From: an uncultured Pelagibacteraceae bacterium
GTDB lineage: Bacteria > Pseudomonadota > Alphaproteobacteria > Pelagibacterales > Pelagibacteraceae
Assembly (NCBI GenBank): GCA_902590295.1
Contig: CACIWH010000003.1
Span: 1-48,832 of the forward strand
DNA: 48,832 bases
Direction: 5' to 3'
In this document: positions 27,871-37,568 of the stretch, one piece after another
Layout: each line of letters opens with the position of its first letter
Position numbering within the stretch: position 1 is the first letter of the stretch
Position numbers and translations under genes: made by a program
Notes under the pieces: model-generated
The model's database searches: none
Told to the model about the DNA's origin: nothing
Seen by the model: only the letters and a program-made list of their open reading frames with translations

Positions 27871-29400
27871 CTAGTACTTTATTTTAATATCACTCAATTT
27901 GAAAGCTTTAGTAATCAATGAAATTACGAAATAAATTAAGATACTCAATATTACTATAAAAAGCAGATAAACAAATTTATAATTATTTTCAAAAGACAAT
28001 TGACTATCAAAGTAAGATAGTAAATTTTGTAGAAATATTCCCATTGTTATTGTTGAAATAGTAATTCTAATAATTTGTATAATTAATTTTTTGTTAAGTT
28101 TAAAATAATTTTCCTTATGTAAGTAAATATATAATAAAATAGAATTAATCCATGACGATATTGAAGTTGCGATTGGTATAATAATAAAACCTAACTCTTT
28201 GAAATAATAAACACTAATTAAAATATTTAATAAAACAGATATAGTAGAAAAATAAAAAGGAATTTTAGTATTATCTCTTGCAAAAATAAAACTTGAAAAT
28301 ATTTTTATCAAAGAAAATGCTGGAAGGCCTAAAGAAAAATATAGTAAAGCTTTCGCAGAATTTTTTACACTTATTTCATCAAACGAGCCATAACCAAATA
28401 ATGACGATACAATTTCCTCATTTGCAACTATCAGTGCTAACATTGCTGGAAAACTTAAGAGCAATGATAACTCTAATGATTTATTCTGTATTTTATCTAT
28501 ATCCACTTTTTTATTTTGTTGAATGTAAGAAGACAATTTTGGAAGTATAACTGTTCCTATTGCAATACCTGCAATTGCAAGATTTATCTGATATATTCTA
28601 TCTGCATAATATAAGATAGAAACTGCACTTGCCTGGAAAGAAGCAATAATTGTTCCTACTAAAATATTTATTTGAGTTACGCCAGAAGAAAATATGCTTG
28701 GCAATAGTTTTTTGAAAAATAATTTAACCTCTTTTGAAATATTAAAATTAAATTTTAGTCTTGGTTTAAAAAAATTTTTAACAAATATTATTAAGAAAAT
28801 AGCTTGAATAAACCCTGCAATTGATACACCATATGATAAAAATATAACTAGTTTTTCATCTAGAGCTTTTCCGAAAACTAATACTCCTATCATTACGACG
28901 TTTAGAATAATTGGCGCAGCTGACGCTGCGGCGAACCTATTATGTGAGTTTAAAATAGCTGAAAAAAAAGAAGCTAAACTAACAAATAGTATAAAAGGAA
29001 ATGTAATTTTTGTTAATTGAGTTGCTAAGGCAAATTTTTCTGGATTAGATTTAAAACCAGGTGCAATTAATGACACAAAAAAAGGCATGAATAACTCCAC
29101 TAAAAGCACTAATGCTAACAGGAAAATAGTTAAGAGATTGAAAATATTATTAGCGAAATTCTCTGATTTTCTTTTCCCTTTGACTAACTCTTTAGAATAA
29201 CTTGGTACGAATGCAGCATTGAATGATCCTTCACCGAATAATCTTCTAAAGGTGTTTGGAATTCTAAAAGCAACAAAAAAAGCATCAGCCACAGGTCCAG
29301 AACCAAGAAAAATTGCAATAAGAATATCTCTTAAATAACCTGAAATACGACTTATTAAAGTATAAAAACTGAAAGTCCCAGTTGACTTAATTATATTCAT
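27871..29400 (-). CDS. murJ: Lipid II flippase MurJ
   Basis: 509 aa MOP-superfamily membrane protein with about 13-14 hydrophobic segments. It flips lipid II across the inner membrane for peptidoglycan synthesis. N-terminal signature: SRISGYLRDILIAIFLGSGPVADAF, here cited as two parts (SRISGYLRD; GPVADAFFVAFRIPN), then LFGEGSFNAAFVPSY. It diverges from maeB with a 50-bp spacer and probably heads murJ-trpS-nfuA-bax-like. Confidence 0.94.
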   Translation of the reverse strand: MNIIKSTGTFSFYTLISRISGYLRDILIAIFLGSGPVADAFFVAFRIPNTFRRLFGEGSFNAAFVPSYSKELVKGKRKSENFANNIFNLLTIFLLALVLLVELFMPFFVSLIAPGFKSNPEKFALATQLTKITFPFILFVSLASFFSAILNSHNRFAAASAAPIILNVVMIGVLVFGKALDEKLVIFLSYGVSIAGFIQAIFLIIFVKNFFKPRLKFNFNISKEVKLFFKKLLPSIFSSGVTQINILVGTIIASFQASAVSILYYADRIYQINLAIAGIAIGTVILPKLSSYIQQNKKVDIDKIQNKSLELSLLLSFPAMLALIVANEEIVSSLFGYGSFDEISVKNSAKALLYFSLGLPAFSLIKIFSSFIFARDNTKIPFYFSTISVLLNILISVYYFKELGFIIIPIATSISSWINSILLYIYLHKENYFKLNKKLIIQIIRITISTITMGIFLQNLLSYFDSQLSFENNYKFVYLLFIVILSILIYFVISLITKAFKLSDIKIKY

Positions 29401-29450
29401 AAATCATATTAGTCTTAATATTGGCTCAATTGTATACATAAATAATACCA

Positions 29451-31736
29451 ATGAAAAAAAATAAAGTTGAACATTACTCAGATAAAGAAGCATTAGAATT
29501 TCATAATAGCAATAAATCAGGCAAGATTGAGATTATCTCATCAAAACCAATGACTTCAAAAAGGGACCTTGCCTTAGCTTATTCACCTGGTGTTGCTGCA
29601 CCGGTAAAAGCTATCGCTGAAAATCCTGACCGAGCTTACGATTATACAACTAAGGGAAACTTAGTTGCAGTTATTAGTAATGGTTCAGCCATTTTAGGTT
29701 TGGGTAATTTAGGAGCCATTGCATCAAAACCTGTCATGGAAGGAAAAGCAGTTTTATTTAAAAGATTTGCAGATATAGATTCAATTGATATAGAGATTGA
29801 CACTAACGATACTGAGGAAATAATTAGATCAATAAAAAATATTTCTAAAAGTTTTGGAGGAATTAATCTCGAAGATATAAAAGCACCAGAGTGTTTTATT
29901 ATTGAGAGTAGATTAAAAGAAATACTTGATATTCCAGTATTTCATGATGACCAACATGGTACTGCAATTATAACTAGTGCAGCATTAATAAATGCCTGCG
30001 ATATTGCCAAAAAAAAATTGGATGAAATAAATGTAGTAATAAATGGTGCTGGTGCATCTGCAATGGCATGTGCAAAACTTTTTATAAATTCAGGTGTAGA
30101 TAAAAATAAAATTAAAATGCTTGATTCAAAAGGAGTTATCTATAAAGGCAGAGATAATTTAAATGAGTGGAAAAATGAGTTCTCAATTAAAACAAATGAT
30201 AGAGATTTAAAGGATGCCATAAAAAATGCAGATGTTTTTTTGGGATTATCACAAGCAGGTGTTCTCAAAAAAGATATGGTAAAAAGTATGGCAAAAAATC
30301 CTATAATTTTTGCATGTGCTAATCCTGATCCAGAGATCACTCCAGAAGAAATTGAAGAAGTAAGAAGTGATGCAATTATTGCAACTGGCAGATCCGATTA
30401 TCCTAATCAGGTAAATAATTTAATTGGATTTCCATATATTTTTAGAGGTGCACTCGATGTTAGATCAAAAACAATAAATGAAGAAATGAAAGTTGCAGCA
30501 GTGCATGCTATAGCTTCATTAGCAAGAGAGAGAGTGCCCGATGAAGTAGTTGCTGCTATGGGTGGGGAAAGGCCAGTTTATGGAAAAGACTATATTATTC
30601 CTTCAACTTTTGATCCAAGATTAATAAGTGTTATACCGCCAGCAGTTGCAAAAGCTGCAATTAAAACTGGTGTAGGCAGAATAGGAATTGAGAATTTTGA
30701 GAACTACTCAGAACAACTAAAAAATAGACTTGATCCAACTGTAGCTGTAATGCAAGGTATAAATTCGCAAATTAAAAAAAATCAAAAAAAAGTTGTATTT
30801 GCTGATGGAGAAGATGAGAATAATCTTAAGGCTGCTATCGCATTTAAAAAAAGTAGATTAGGAATTCCTATTTTAATTGCTAAAAAGGAGATAGTAAGAA
30901 AAAAATTGAATGAAATTGGATACGGGGAAGACTTTGATATCGAGATTATAAATTCTACTAATGAAGAATTAAGAAAAAAATATACAGAGTTTTTATTTAG
31001 AAAACTTCAAAGATCAGAGGGTTTGTTGGAACGTGACTGTGATAAGCTTATAAGAAATGATAGAGTTACTTTTGGCGCGTGTATGGTATCGTGTGGTGAT
31101 GCAGATGCAATGGTTACTGGCAATACGAGAAGATATTCTGCATCTTTAGAAAAAATTTCCAAAGTTGTTGATCCAAGACCAGGAGAAATAATGTTTGGTT
31201 TAAATATGATAGTTAATAGAGGAAAAACAATATTTATTTGTGATACCACAGTAATCGAGTACCCGAATGAAAAACAACTTGCTGAAATGGCAATCTCAGC
31301 AGCTAGAGTTGTTAGGCTATTTGGATTTGATCCAAAAATTGCTTTTTTATCTCATTCTACTTTTGGTCAGCCCACCACAGATAGAACAAAAAGAATTAGT
31401 GATGCTGTTGATCTTCTTAAAAAGAAAAATGTTGATTTTAAATTTGATGGAGAAATGCAGCCGGATGTTGCTTTAGAGGATATGTTTCAAGAACTTTATC
31501 CATTTTCTGAAATTGTTGGAAATGCGAATGTTTTAATAATGCCAAGTCAACACAGCGCTGCGATTTCATACAAGATGATACAATCTATGAGTAGAGCAAA
31601 ATTAATTGGACCACTTTTAATAGGTTTGGGTCAAGCTATTGAGATAGCTCCTTTAAGAAGTTCAACATCAGATATATTAAATTTAGCTTCTGTTGCAGCT
31701 TATTCAGCTGAGATAATTGATTACAAAAAAAATTAA
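29451..31736 (+). CDS. maeB: NADP-type malic enzyme with C-terminal phosphotransacetylase domain
   Basis: 761 aa fusion typical of Proteobacteria. The malic enzyme part (about 1-430) has SPGVAAPVKAIAENPD, TKGNLVAVISNGSAILGLG, FADIDSIDIEIDT and the NAD(P)-binding VVINGAGASAMA. The phosphotransacetylase-like part (about 435-755) has VVFADGEDENNLKAA and MPSQHSAAISYKM. It converts malate to pyruvate, CO2 and NADPH. The PTA domain is usually regulatory (acetyl-CoA) rather than catalytic. No clear Shine-Dalgarno precedes the ATG. Its stop shares TTAA (31733-31736) with the convergent gene. Confidence 0.95.
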   Translation: MKKNKVEHYSDKEALEFHNSNKSGKIEIISSKPMTSKRDLALAYSPGVAAPVKAIAENPDRAYDYTTKGNLVAVISNGSAILGLGNLGAIASKPVMEGKAVLFKRFADIDSIDIEIDTNDTEEIIRSIKNISKSFGGINLEDIKAPECFIIESRLKEILDIPVFHDDQHGTAIITSAALINACDIAKKKLDEINVVINGAGASAMACAKLFINSGVDKNKIKMLDSKGVIYKGRDNLNEWKNEFSIKTNDRDLKDAIKNADVFLGLSQAGVLKKDMVKSMAKNPIIFACANPDPEITPEEIEEVRSDAIIATGRSDYPNQVNNLIGFPYIFRGALDVRSKTINEEMKVAAVHAIASLARERVPDEVVAAMGGERPVYGKDYIIPSTFDPRLISVIPPAVAKAAIKTGVGRIGIENFENYSEQLKNRLDPTVAVMQGINSQIKKNQKKVVFADGEDENNLKAAIAFKKSRLGIPILIAKKEIVRKKLNEIGYGEDFDIEIINSTNEELRKKYTEFLFRKLQRSEGLLERDCDKLIRNDRVTFGACMVSCGDADAMVTGNTRRYSASLEKISKVVDPRPGEIMFGLNMIVNRGKTIFICDTTVIEYPNEKQLAEMAISAARVVRLFGFDPKIAFLSHSTFGQPTTDRTKRISDAVDLLKKKNVDFKFDGEMQPDVALEDMFQELYPFSEIVGNANVLIMPSQHSAAISYKMIQSMSRAKLIGPLLIGLGQAIEIAPLRSSTSDILNLASVAAYSAEIIDYKKN

Positions 31737-32329
31737 TCTTTTTGAATTCTTAAATCTTCTACTAGAAGAATACTGGCAATGACATTGTTTACGTCCAAAA
31801 TAGAATTTGCTTCATCAACAACTATCTCTAATTCGTCTCTATTTCTTGCTATTCCATATATGTAGATATTTTTTTTGTAAGTATCTATTTGATAATTATT
31901 AGATTTTATATTTTTATTTACAATTAATGCTGCCCGTAATTGAGAAGTTATTAGCGTATCCTTTGCTGATTGTTTAAAATTGAATTTTTCTCTAATTTTT
32001 ATATCGTTTCTTACAGACCTAGCCCCACTAGTTTCCCACGCAATTTTAGTAATCCTTAACTTTTCCTCTGGATTATCTACTTTTCCAGTAATAAATATTC
32101 TACCATCTAAAACTTTAATTTTAACAGACAAGAAATATTTTTTTTCTGCCATTGTAAGTCTAGTTTTTAAGTTTTTTTCCATGATAGAATCGTCAATTTG
32201 AGTACCTAAAGATCTTGGGTCAATCGCTACAGAAACTCCAGTTCCAAAAAAGCCTTTTGAACTAGTTCCTGAACAACTATTTAAGAAAATAAGTAATATA
32301 AAAAAAAAATAAAAATTTTTATTTTTCAT
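31733..32329 (-). CDS. DolP/YraP-like BON-domain lipoprotein
   Basis: 198 aa. A lipoprotein signal (FFFILLIFLNSCSG, lipidated Cys about residue 19) is followed by two BON domains (about 45-112 and 115-190) with the recurring hydrophobic pattern (VKIKVLDGRIFITGKVDN; YKKNIYIYGIARN). DolP-type proteins bind anionic phospholipid at the outer membrane. It follows rsmI with an 11-bp overlap; BON lipoproteins near rsmI and lpoA are common in Proteobacteria, which supports the call. Confidence 0.87.
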   Translation of the reverse strand: MKNKNFYFFFILLIFLNSCSGTSSKGFFGTGVSVAIDPRSLGTQIDDSIMEKNLKTRLTMAEKKYFLSVKIKVLDGRIFITGKVDNPEEKLRITKIAWETSGARSVRNDIKIREKFNFKQSAKDTLITSQLRAALIVNKNIKSNNYQIDTYKKNIYIYGIARNRDELEIVVDEANSILDVNNVIASILLVEDLRIQKD

Positions 32330-33161
32330 TTTTAAGTTTTAGACAGAAATCATAGATTATTTTTTTTGGTACTTTTTTATTTGAAAATTTTTTGATTATA
32401 TCTTTTATACTTTTATTTTTTAGCATCATTTTTATAATTTTTTTATCAGATTCGGTCAAAAAACCGAAAGAATTTGTACTTTCTTTTATCTCAGAGATAA
32501 CAATTGTAAGTTCCCCTTTGTCGTATATTTTAATTTTTTTTAAATCCTCAACTTTACATCTAATGAATTCTTCATGTATTTTTGTCATTTCTCTACACAG
32601 AACGATCTCTCTTTTGTTGAAAAAATTTATTACCATCTCTAAATTTTTGATCAATTTTTTTGGTGGAATAAATAAAACTATTGAACAATCCACTTTGGAG
32701 AGAAATTCTAACTCTTTAATTAATTTATTTTTTTTTTCTTGTAAAAAACCAAAAAAAATAAACTTGTCTGAAAAACCACTTATTGATAATGAAGTTACAA
32801 CTGATGAAGCGCCAGGTATTGGCGTAATTGGAATATCGTTATTTATACATTCTTGGACTAGTAATTTACCTGGATCTGAGATTGCAGGAGTTCCAGCATC
32901 AGAAATAATTGAAATAATCTTGCCTGCCATTAAGTTGTCTATAACATTTTTAGTCTTTTTTCTTTCATTAAATTTATGGAATGAGATGAGTTGAGTTCTT
33001 ATGTTATAATGGTTTAAAAGTTTAATAGAAACTCGAGTATCTTCGCACAAAATTAGGTCTGAGTTTTTAAGAATTTCTAACGCCCTTATTGTTAAATCCC
33101 CTAAGTTTCCTATTGGCGTAGAAACTAGATAAAGACCTTTTTTTCGTGATTGTGATATCAT
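32319..33161 (-). CDS. rsmI: 16S rRNA 2'-O-methyltransferase RsmI
   Basis: Methylates the ribose of C1402 in 16S rRNA. 280 aa. Tetrapyrrole-methylase fold with GLYLVSTPIGNLGDLTIRAL, LILCEDTRVSIKLL, SDAGTPAISDPGKLLV and TPIPGASSVVTSLSISG. The short C-terminal helical domain ends the protein. Divergent from the LpoA-like gene across 31 bp. Confidence 0.95.
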   Translation of the reverse strand: MISQSRKKGLYLVSTPIGNLGDLTIRALEILKNSDLILCEDTRVSIKLLNHYNIRTQLISFHKFNERKKTKNVIDNLMAGKIISIISDAGTPAISDPGKLLVQECINNDIPITPIPGASSVVTSLSISGFSDKFIFFGFLQEKKNKLIKELEFLSKVDCSIVLFIPPKKLIKNLEMVINFFNKREIVLCREMTKIHEEFIRCKVEDLKKIKIYDKGELTIVISEIKESTNSFGFLTESDKKIIKMMLKNKSIKDIIKKFSNKKVPKKIIYDFCLKLKNEK

Positions 33162-33192
33162 TAAATTAAAAGTTTACTATATATTATATAAT

Positions 33193-34344
33193 ATGAAAAA
33201 ATTACTCAATTTAACGTTTTTTATATTCGTAATTTTTATTTTTACTAATAAGCTTTTTGCGTTTGAAGAAAAGATTAAGATTGGTTTACTGTTGCCTTTA
33301 GATGGTCAAAACCATGATATTGGAAAATCAGTACTGAGAGCTGTAAATTTAGCAATTAATAAAATAGATGACCCGATTTTAGAAGTCTATCCAAAAAATA
33401 ATTTTGATAATCCCGATGATAATATAAAAGCAGCTCAAGAACTATATGATCAAGGTGTAAGAATATTTATTGGACCTATTTTTGACAAAAATATTAAAAA
33501 TTTAAAAAAATTTAGCGATGCAATATTTATAACTTTTTCAAATAAAGATAAAACTACTCAGAAAAATTTGATCTATGCAGGTGTGAATGCTACTTCACAA
33601 ATGGCTACAATTAAAAAATTTCTTGAGGATAATGATATAGAAAAAACTATATGTCTTATACCTGAGTCAGACTTTAAAGAAGAAATTGAAAAAGGAATTT
33701 CCCAAACGAACATTAATTTAAAAAAAGTTTTTTACTACAATATGGAGCCAACAGAGATTACAAAAAGAATTGAGAAAATTACAAAGTATGACGTTAGAAA
33801 ACAAAATTTGCTTGATGAAATTAAGAGGGTAGAAAACTCTGATGATCCAAACAAAGAAAGAAAAATAAAGAATCTTGAAAAAAGAGATACCTTAGGGAAA
33901 TTAGGTTTTGACTCGGTTATAATTTCAGATTTTGATGAGTCGTTAAAGAGTGTTATAACATCTCTGATATACACAGATGTATCAACAAAAAAAGTTTACT
34001 TCATAACTCTCAATCAATGGTTTGATGACAGTTTGCTTAAAGAGGATAGCTCACAGAATATTTATTTTCCTTCTGTTAACAAAAAAAACTACGATAGCTT
34101 TTCTAAGTTATTTTTTAAAAAATTTAATAATTATCCAAATCAAATTTCATTTTTAAGTTATGACTTAATTGGGTTAGTTTACTATTTAACAAAAAAAAAC
34201 AGTTTAGAGAATATAGATAAAATTTTTGATCAAAAAAATATATTCAAAGGTAAAACAGGTATTTTTGAGATAAAAGACAAAAAAATCAACCATGTTCTAA
34301 ATTTTTATAAAGTCGAAAACGGTAAGTTTATAAAAATTTTTTAA
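33193..34344 (+). CDS. LpoA-like / periplasmic-binding-fold protein (penicillin-binding protein activator family)
   Basis: 383 aa. Signal peptide about 1-23 (LTFFIFVIFIFTNKLFA), without a lipobox cysteine. The rest is a Leu/Ile/Val-binding-protein fold: KIGLLLPLDGQNHDIGKSVL, DNPDDNIKAAQELYDQGVRIFIGPIF, and LSYDLIGLVYYL near the C-terminus. The location divergent to rsmI is the classic lpoA (yraM) position, so a role in activating peptidoglycan synthases is likely. A solute-binding role is an alternative, but no ABC transporter is adjacent. Its tail overlaps rdgB by 17 bp, convergently. Confidence 0.8.
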   Translation: MKKLLNLTFFIFVIFIFTNKLFAFEEKIKIGLLLPLDGQNHDIGKSVLRAVNLAINKIDDPILEVYPKNNFDNPDDNIKAAQELYDQGVRIFIGPIFDKNIKNLKKFSDAIFITFSNKDKTTQKNLIYAGVNATSQMATIKKFLEDNDIEKTICLIPESDFKEEIEKGISQTNINLKKVFYYNMEPTEITKRIEKITKYDVRKQNLLDEIKRVENSDDPNKERKIKNLEKRDTLGKLGFDSVIISDFDESLKSVITSLIYTDVSTKKVYFITLNQWFDDSLLKEDSSQNIYFPSVNKKNYDSFSKLFFKKFNNYPNQISFLSYDLIGLVYYLTKKNSLENIDKIFDQKNIFKGKTGIFEIKDKKINHVLNFYKVENGKFIKIF

Positions 34345-34930
34345 TCTTTTGAAAAGCTCTGTATCTATGGTCGATTTTATACTTTTTTTTAGGAGGCATT
34401 TGTCCAAATGTTTTTTTCGATCCTAGAGGAATAAAAATTGGATCATATCCGAAACCTTTTTTTCCAACTTTATTGTTTGATATTCTTCCATTGATGCTTC
34501 CAATTTTTGTTATAAATTTTCCACTTGGCCAGTAAATTGTTAAGGCACAAATGAATTTAGCATTTATTTTTCTATTTTTCCAATTGAGGACGTTATTATC
34601 TAATTTTTTAAATACTTTTTTAATTGCAAGATCAAAATTATTTTTTTTTCCTCCCCAGCGAGCCGAAAAAATGCCAGGTTGATTATCTAAAAGTTTTATT
34701 TCTAGACCAGAGTCATCTGACATACAAATTTGATTACTTTTCTTAGAAAAAAATTTAGCCTTTATGAGAGAGTTTTCACTAAATGTTTTTCCGTTTTCCT
34801 TAGGACTTCTTAAATTAAAGTCAGATGTCGAAAAAATTTTAATGTTTTTCGGCAATAAAGCTTTAATTTCTCTTAATTTACCCTTGTTATTCGTACCAAT
34901 TAAAAGTTGTGAAATTTTTCTTGATTTCAT
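34328..34930 (-). CDS. rdgB: XTP/dITP pyrophosphatase RdgB (Ham1)
   Basis: Removes non-canonical purine NTPs (ITP, XTP, dITP) from the nucleotide pool. 200 aa. Motifs TNNKGKLREIKALL, MSDDSGLEIKLLDNQPG, FSARWGG and GFGYDPIFIPLGSKKTFGQM are family signatures. It diverges from grpE by a 36-bp gap and converges with the LpoA-like gene. Confidence 0.95.
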   Translation of the reverse strand: MKSRKISQLLIGTNNKGKLREIKALLPKNIKIFSTSDFNLRSPKENGKTFSENSLIKAKFFSKKSNQICMSDDSGLEIKLLDNQPGIFSARWGGKKNNFDLAIKKVFKKLDNNVLNWKNRKINAKFICALTIYWPSGKFITKIGSINGRISNNKVGKKGFGYDPIFIPLGSKKTFGQMPPKKKYKIDHRYRAFQKIKKFL

Positions 34931-34966
34931 CTGGAAATATTTATTTTACATACCATATAAATTACT

Positions 34967-35557
34967 ATGGAAAAAGAAAACGAAAATAACTCAGAAATAT
35001 CTAATAAAGAAGAAACACTAAATGATGAAAACAGCTCTAAAAGCGACAAGAAAGAGGAGTTAACTGCAGAGGATAAACTTCTGGAAACTGAAGATAAATT
35101 AACAAGAAGTTATGCTGAATTAGAAAATCAGAGAAGAAGATATGAAAAAGAAAAAGATGAAGCCTATGAATTTGGGGGTATGGCGCTTGCTAAAGAGTGC
35201 TTAAATCTGACAGATAATCTAGAAAGATCGAAGTTATCTATTATTAATGATGAAAGTCTTGAGAAAAATAATAAAGATAAAATAACTGAACATCTTGATA
35301 TCATTTATAAAGATATTTTATCGATTTTTAAAAAAAATCAGATTGAAGAAATTTCTGCTCTTGGTGAAAAATTAGATCCGAACAAACATCAAGCAATGCT
35401 TGAAATTGAGGATGCAGAAAAGGAACAAGGTACAATTGTTCAAGAGATACAAAAAGGATTCACATTAAAAGGAAGGTTACTTAGACCTTCGCTTGTGGGG
35501 GTCTCAAAAAAACCTCAAAAAGATGAGGAAAAACAACAAAAAAAGGAGAAAAATTAA
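34967..35557 (+). CDS. grpE: Nucleotide exchange factor GrpE
   Basis: 196 aa. A charged disordered N-terminus (1-40), a long coiled coil (about 40-110: ENQRRRYEKEKDEAYEFGGM), then the beta domain with LGEKLDPNKHQAMLEIE and GTIVQEIQKGFTLKGRLLRPS, the GrpE signature. It releases ADP from DnaK. First gene of grpE-dnaK-dnaJ. Confidence 0.95.
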   Translation: MEKENENNSEISNKEETLNDENSSKSDKKEELTAEDKLLETEDKLTRSYAELENQRRRYEKEKDEAYEFGGMALAKECLNLTDNLERSKLSIINDESLEKNNKDKITEHLDIIYKDILSIFKKNQIEEISALGEKLDPNKHQAMLEIEDAEKEQGTIVQEIQKGFTLKGRLLRPSLVGVSKKPQKDEEKQQKKEKN

Positions 35558-35568
35558 TAATAGTTATA

Positions 35569-35596
35569 ACTTGTAGATTAAAAATTAACACTTATA
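35569..35596 (+). promoter_or_regulatory. RpoH-type heat-shock promoter before dnaK
   Basis: CTTG (35569-35572), exactly 17 bases, then CTTATAT (35590-35596). This fits the alphaproteobacterial sigma-32 consensus CTTG-N17/18-CNTATNT at every defined position. It lies in the 60-bp grpE-dnaK spacer, 22 bp before the dnaK ATG. It would give dnaK-dnaJ a heat-inducible start independent of grpE. Confidence 0.65.
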
Positions 35597-35617
35597 TGAA
35601 CATTATAATTTAAGATC

Positions 35618-37540
35618 ATGAGCAAAGTAATAGGAATAGATTTAGGAACAACAAACTCTTGTGTAGCAATTATGGATGGTACGCAAGCTAAAGTTTTAGA
35701 AAACGCTGAGGGTGCAAGAACTACACCATCAGTTGTTGCGTTTACTGATAATGACGAGAAGTTGATTGGACAACCAGCTAAAAGACAAGCTGTAACCAAT
35801 CCAGAAAATACTGTATTTGCAGTTAAAAGATTAATTGGAAGAAATTTTGACGATCCGTCAGTAAAAAAAGATATAGAGACATCTCCTTTTAAAATAGTAA
35901 ATTCAGATAAAGGTGATGCATGGATCGAGGCTAAAGGTAATAAATATTCTCCATCTCAAATTTCAGCTTTTATTCTTCAAAAGATGAAAGAGACCGCAGA
36001 AAAATATTTAGGACAAGAAGTAAAAAAAGCTGTAATTACCGTGCCAGCATATTTTAATGATGCGCAAAGACAAGCGACTAAAGATGCTGGAAAAATTGCA
36101 GGTTTAGAAGTTTTAAGAATTATTAATGAACCAACAGCAGCATCTCTTGCTTATGGTCTGGATAAAAAATCCAACAAGAAAATTGCAGTCTATGATTTAG
36201 GTGGTGGAACATTTGATGTTTCGATACTTGAATTGGGCGACGGTGTTTTTGAAGTTAAATCTACGAATGGTGACACTTTTTTAGGTGGTGAAGACTTCGA
36301 TAATACAATTGTTGAATATTTATTATCAGAGTTTAAAAAAGATAGTGGGATAGATTTGAAATCTGATAAGCTTGCGCTTCAAAGATTAAAAGAGGCAGCA
36401 GAAAAAGCGAAAATTGAGCTTTCTTCAGCAGCACAAACAGAGATAAATCTTCCTTTTATTACAGCGGACAAAACTGGTCCCAAACACATAAATTTAAAAA
36501 TGACTAGAGCAAAATTAGAAGCACTAGTTGAAGATTTAATCAAAAGAACTGTGCCACCATGCGAAACAGCTCTTAAAGATGCAGGTCTTTCTGCGAGTGA
36601 AATAGATGAGATAGTGTTAGTCGGTGGTATGACTAGAATGCCAAAGATTATAGAAGAGGTTAAAAACTTTTTTGGCAAAGAACCTAATAAATCTGTAAAC
36701 CCTGATGAGGTTGTTGCCATGGGCGCAGCTATTCAAGCTGGAGTATTGCAGGGTGATGTTAAAGATGTTTTATTGTTAGATGTTACACCTCTATCTCTTG
36801 GAATTGAGACATTAGGAGGAGTATCAACAAAATTAATTGATAAGAACACAACTATACCAACTAAGAAAAGCCAAGTTTTCTCTACAGCAGAGGATAATCA
36901 GCCAGCTGTGTCTATAAGAGTTCTTCAAGGTGAAAGGGAGATGGCATCAGATAACAAAGTTTTAGGTAATTTTGAATTAGTCGGAATTGCACCAGCTCCT
37001 AGAGGGGTGCCTCAAATTGAGGTTACATTTGATATTGATGCAAACGGTATAGTTAATGTGTCTGCTAAAGATAAAGGAACTGGTAAAGAACAAAAAATCC
37101 AAATTCAAGCCTCAGGCGGCTTAAGTGAGGATGAAATTAATAAAATGGTTAAAGAAGCTGAAGCTAATAAAGATGCTGATAAAAAGAAAAGAGAAGCTGT
37201 TGATGCAAGAAATCAAGCAGATACTTTATTACATTCAACTGAGAAAAACTTAAAAGAGCACGGAAGTAAAGTTTCTGAGGCAGATAAAAAAGCTATCGAA
37301 ACTGCATGTGCAGACTTAAGAAACTCTTTAAAAGGAACTGATGTTGAAGATCTTAAAAAGAAAACCCAAGATTTAGTTCAAGCATCTATGAAATTAGGTG
37401 AGGCTATCTATAAGTCACAACAAAGCGCTAAACCAGATGATGGTGCAAAAGACAAAAAAGAAGAAGGAAAAAAAGACGATAACGTTGTTGACGCAGACTT
37501 TGAGGAAGTAAAAGACGAGAATAAAGAAAAAAGTGCCTAA
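35618..37540 (+). CDS. dnaK: Chaperone DnaK (Hsp70)
   Basis: 640 aa, full length. The ATPase domain has [34 protein letters not shown] and [12 protein letters not shown]. The substrate-binding domain starts after [17 protein letters not shown]. The C-terminal lid ends in the acidic [15 protein letters not shown], equivalent to the usual VVDADFEEV(D) tail. It is preceded by a heat-shock-type promoter and followed by dnaJ after 28 bp. Confidence 0.99.
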   Translation: MSKVIGIDLGTTNSCVAIMDGTQAKVLENAEGARTTPSVVAFTDNDEKLIGQPAKRQAVTNPENTVFAVKRLIGRNFDDPSVKKDIETSPFKIVNSDKGDAWIEAKGNKYSPSQISAFILQKMKETAEKYLGQEVKKAVITVPAYFNDAQRQATKDAGKIAGLEVLRIINEPTAASLAYGLDKKSNKKIAVYDLGGGTFDVSILELGDGVFEVKSTNGDTFLGGEDFDNTIVEYLLSEFKKDSGIDLKSDKLALQRLKEAAEKAKIELSSAAQTEINLPFITADKTGPKHINLKMTRAKLEALVEDLIKRTVPPCETALKDAGLSASEIDEIVLVGGMTRMPKIIEEVKNFFGKEPNKSVNPDEVVAMGAAIQAGVLQGDVKDVLLLDVTPLSLGIETLGGVSTKLIDKNTTIPTKKSQVFSTAEDNQPAVSIRVLQGEREMASDNKVLGNFELVGIAPAPRGVPQIEVTFDIDANGIVNVSAKDKGTGKEQKIQIQASGGLSEDEINKMVKEAEANKDADKKKREAVDARNQADTLLHSTEKNLKEHGSKVSEADKKAIETACADLRNSLKGTDVEDLKKKTQDLVQASMKLGEAIYKSQQSAKPDDGAKDKKEEGKKDDNVVDADFEEVKDENKEKSA

Positions 37541-37568
37541 GAGCTAACAACTATTTGTCTAATTAGTT

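Noticed and set aside
32392..32994. 200-codon plus-strand open frame antisense to rsmI
   Set aside because: Hydrophobic-looking shadow of the real rsmI coding strand; no independent start signal.
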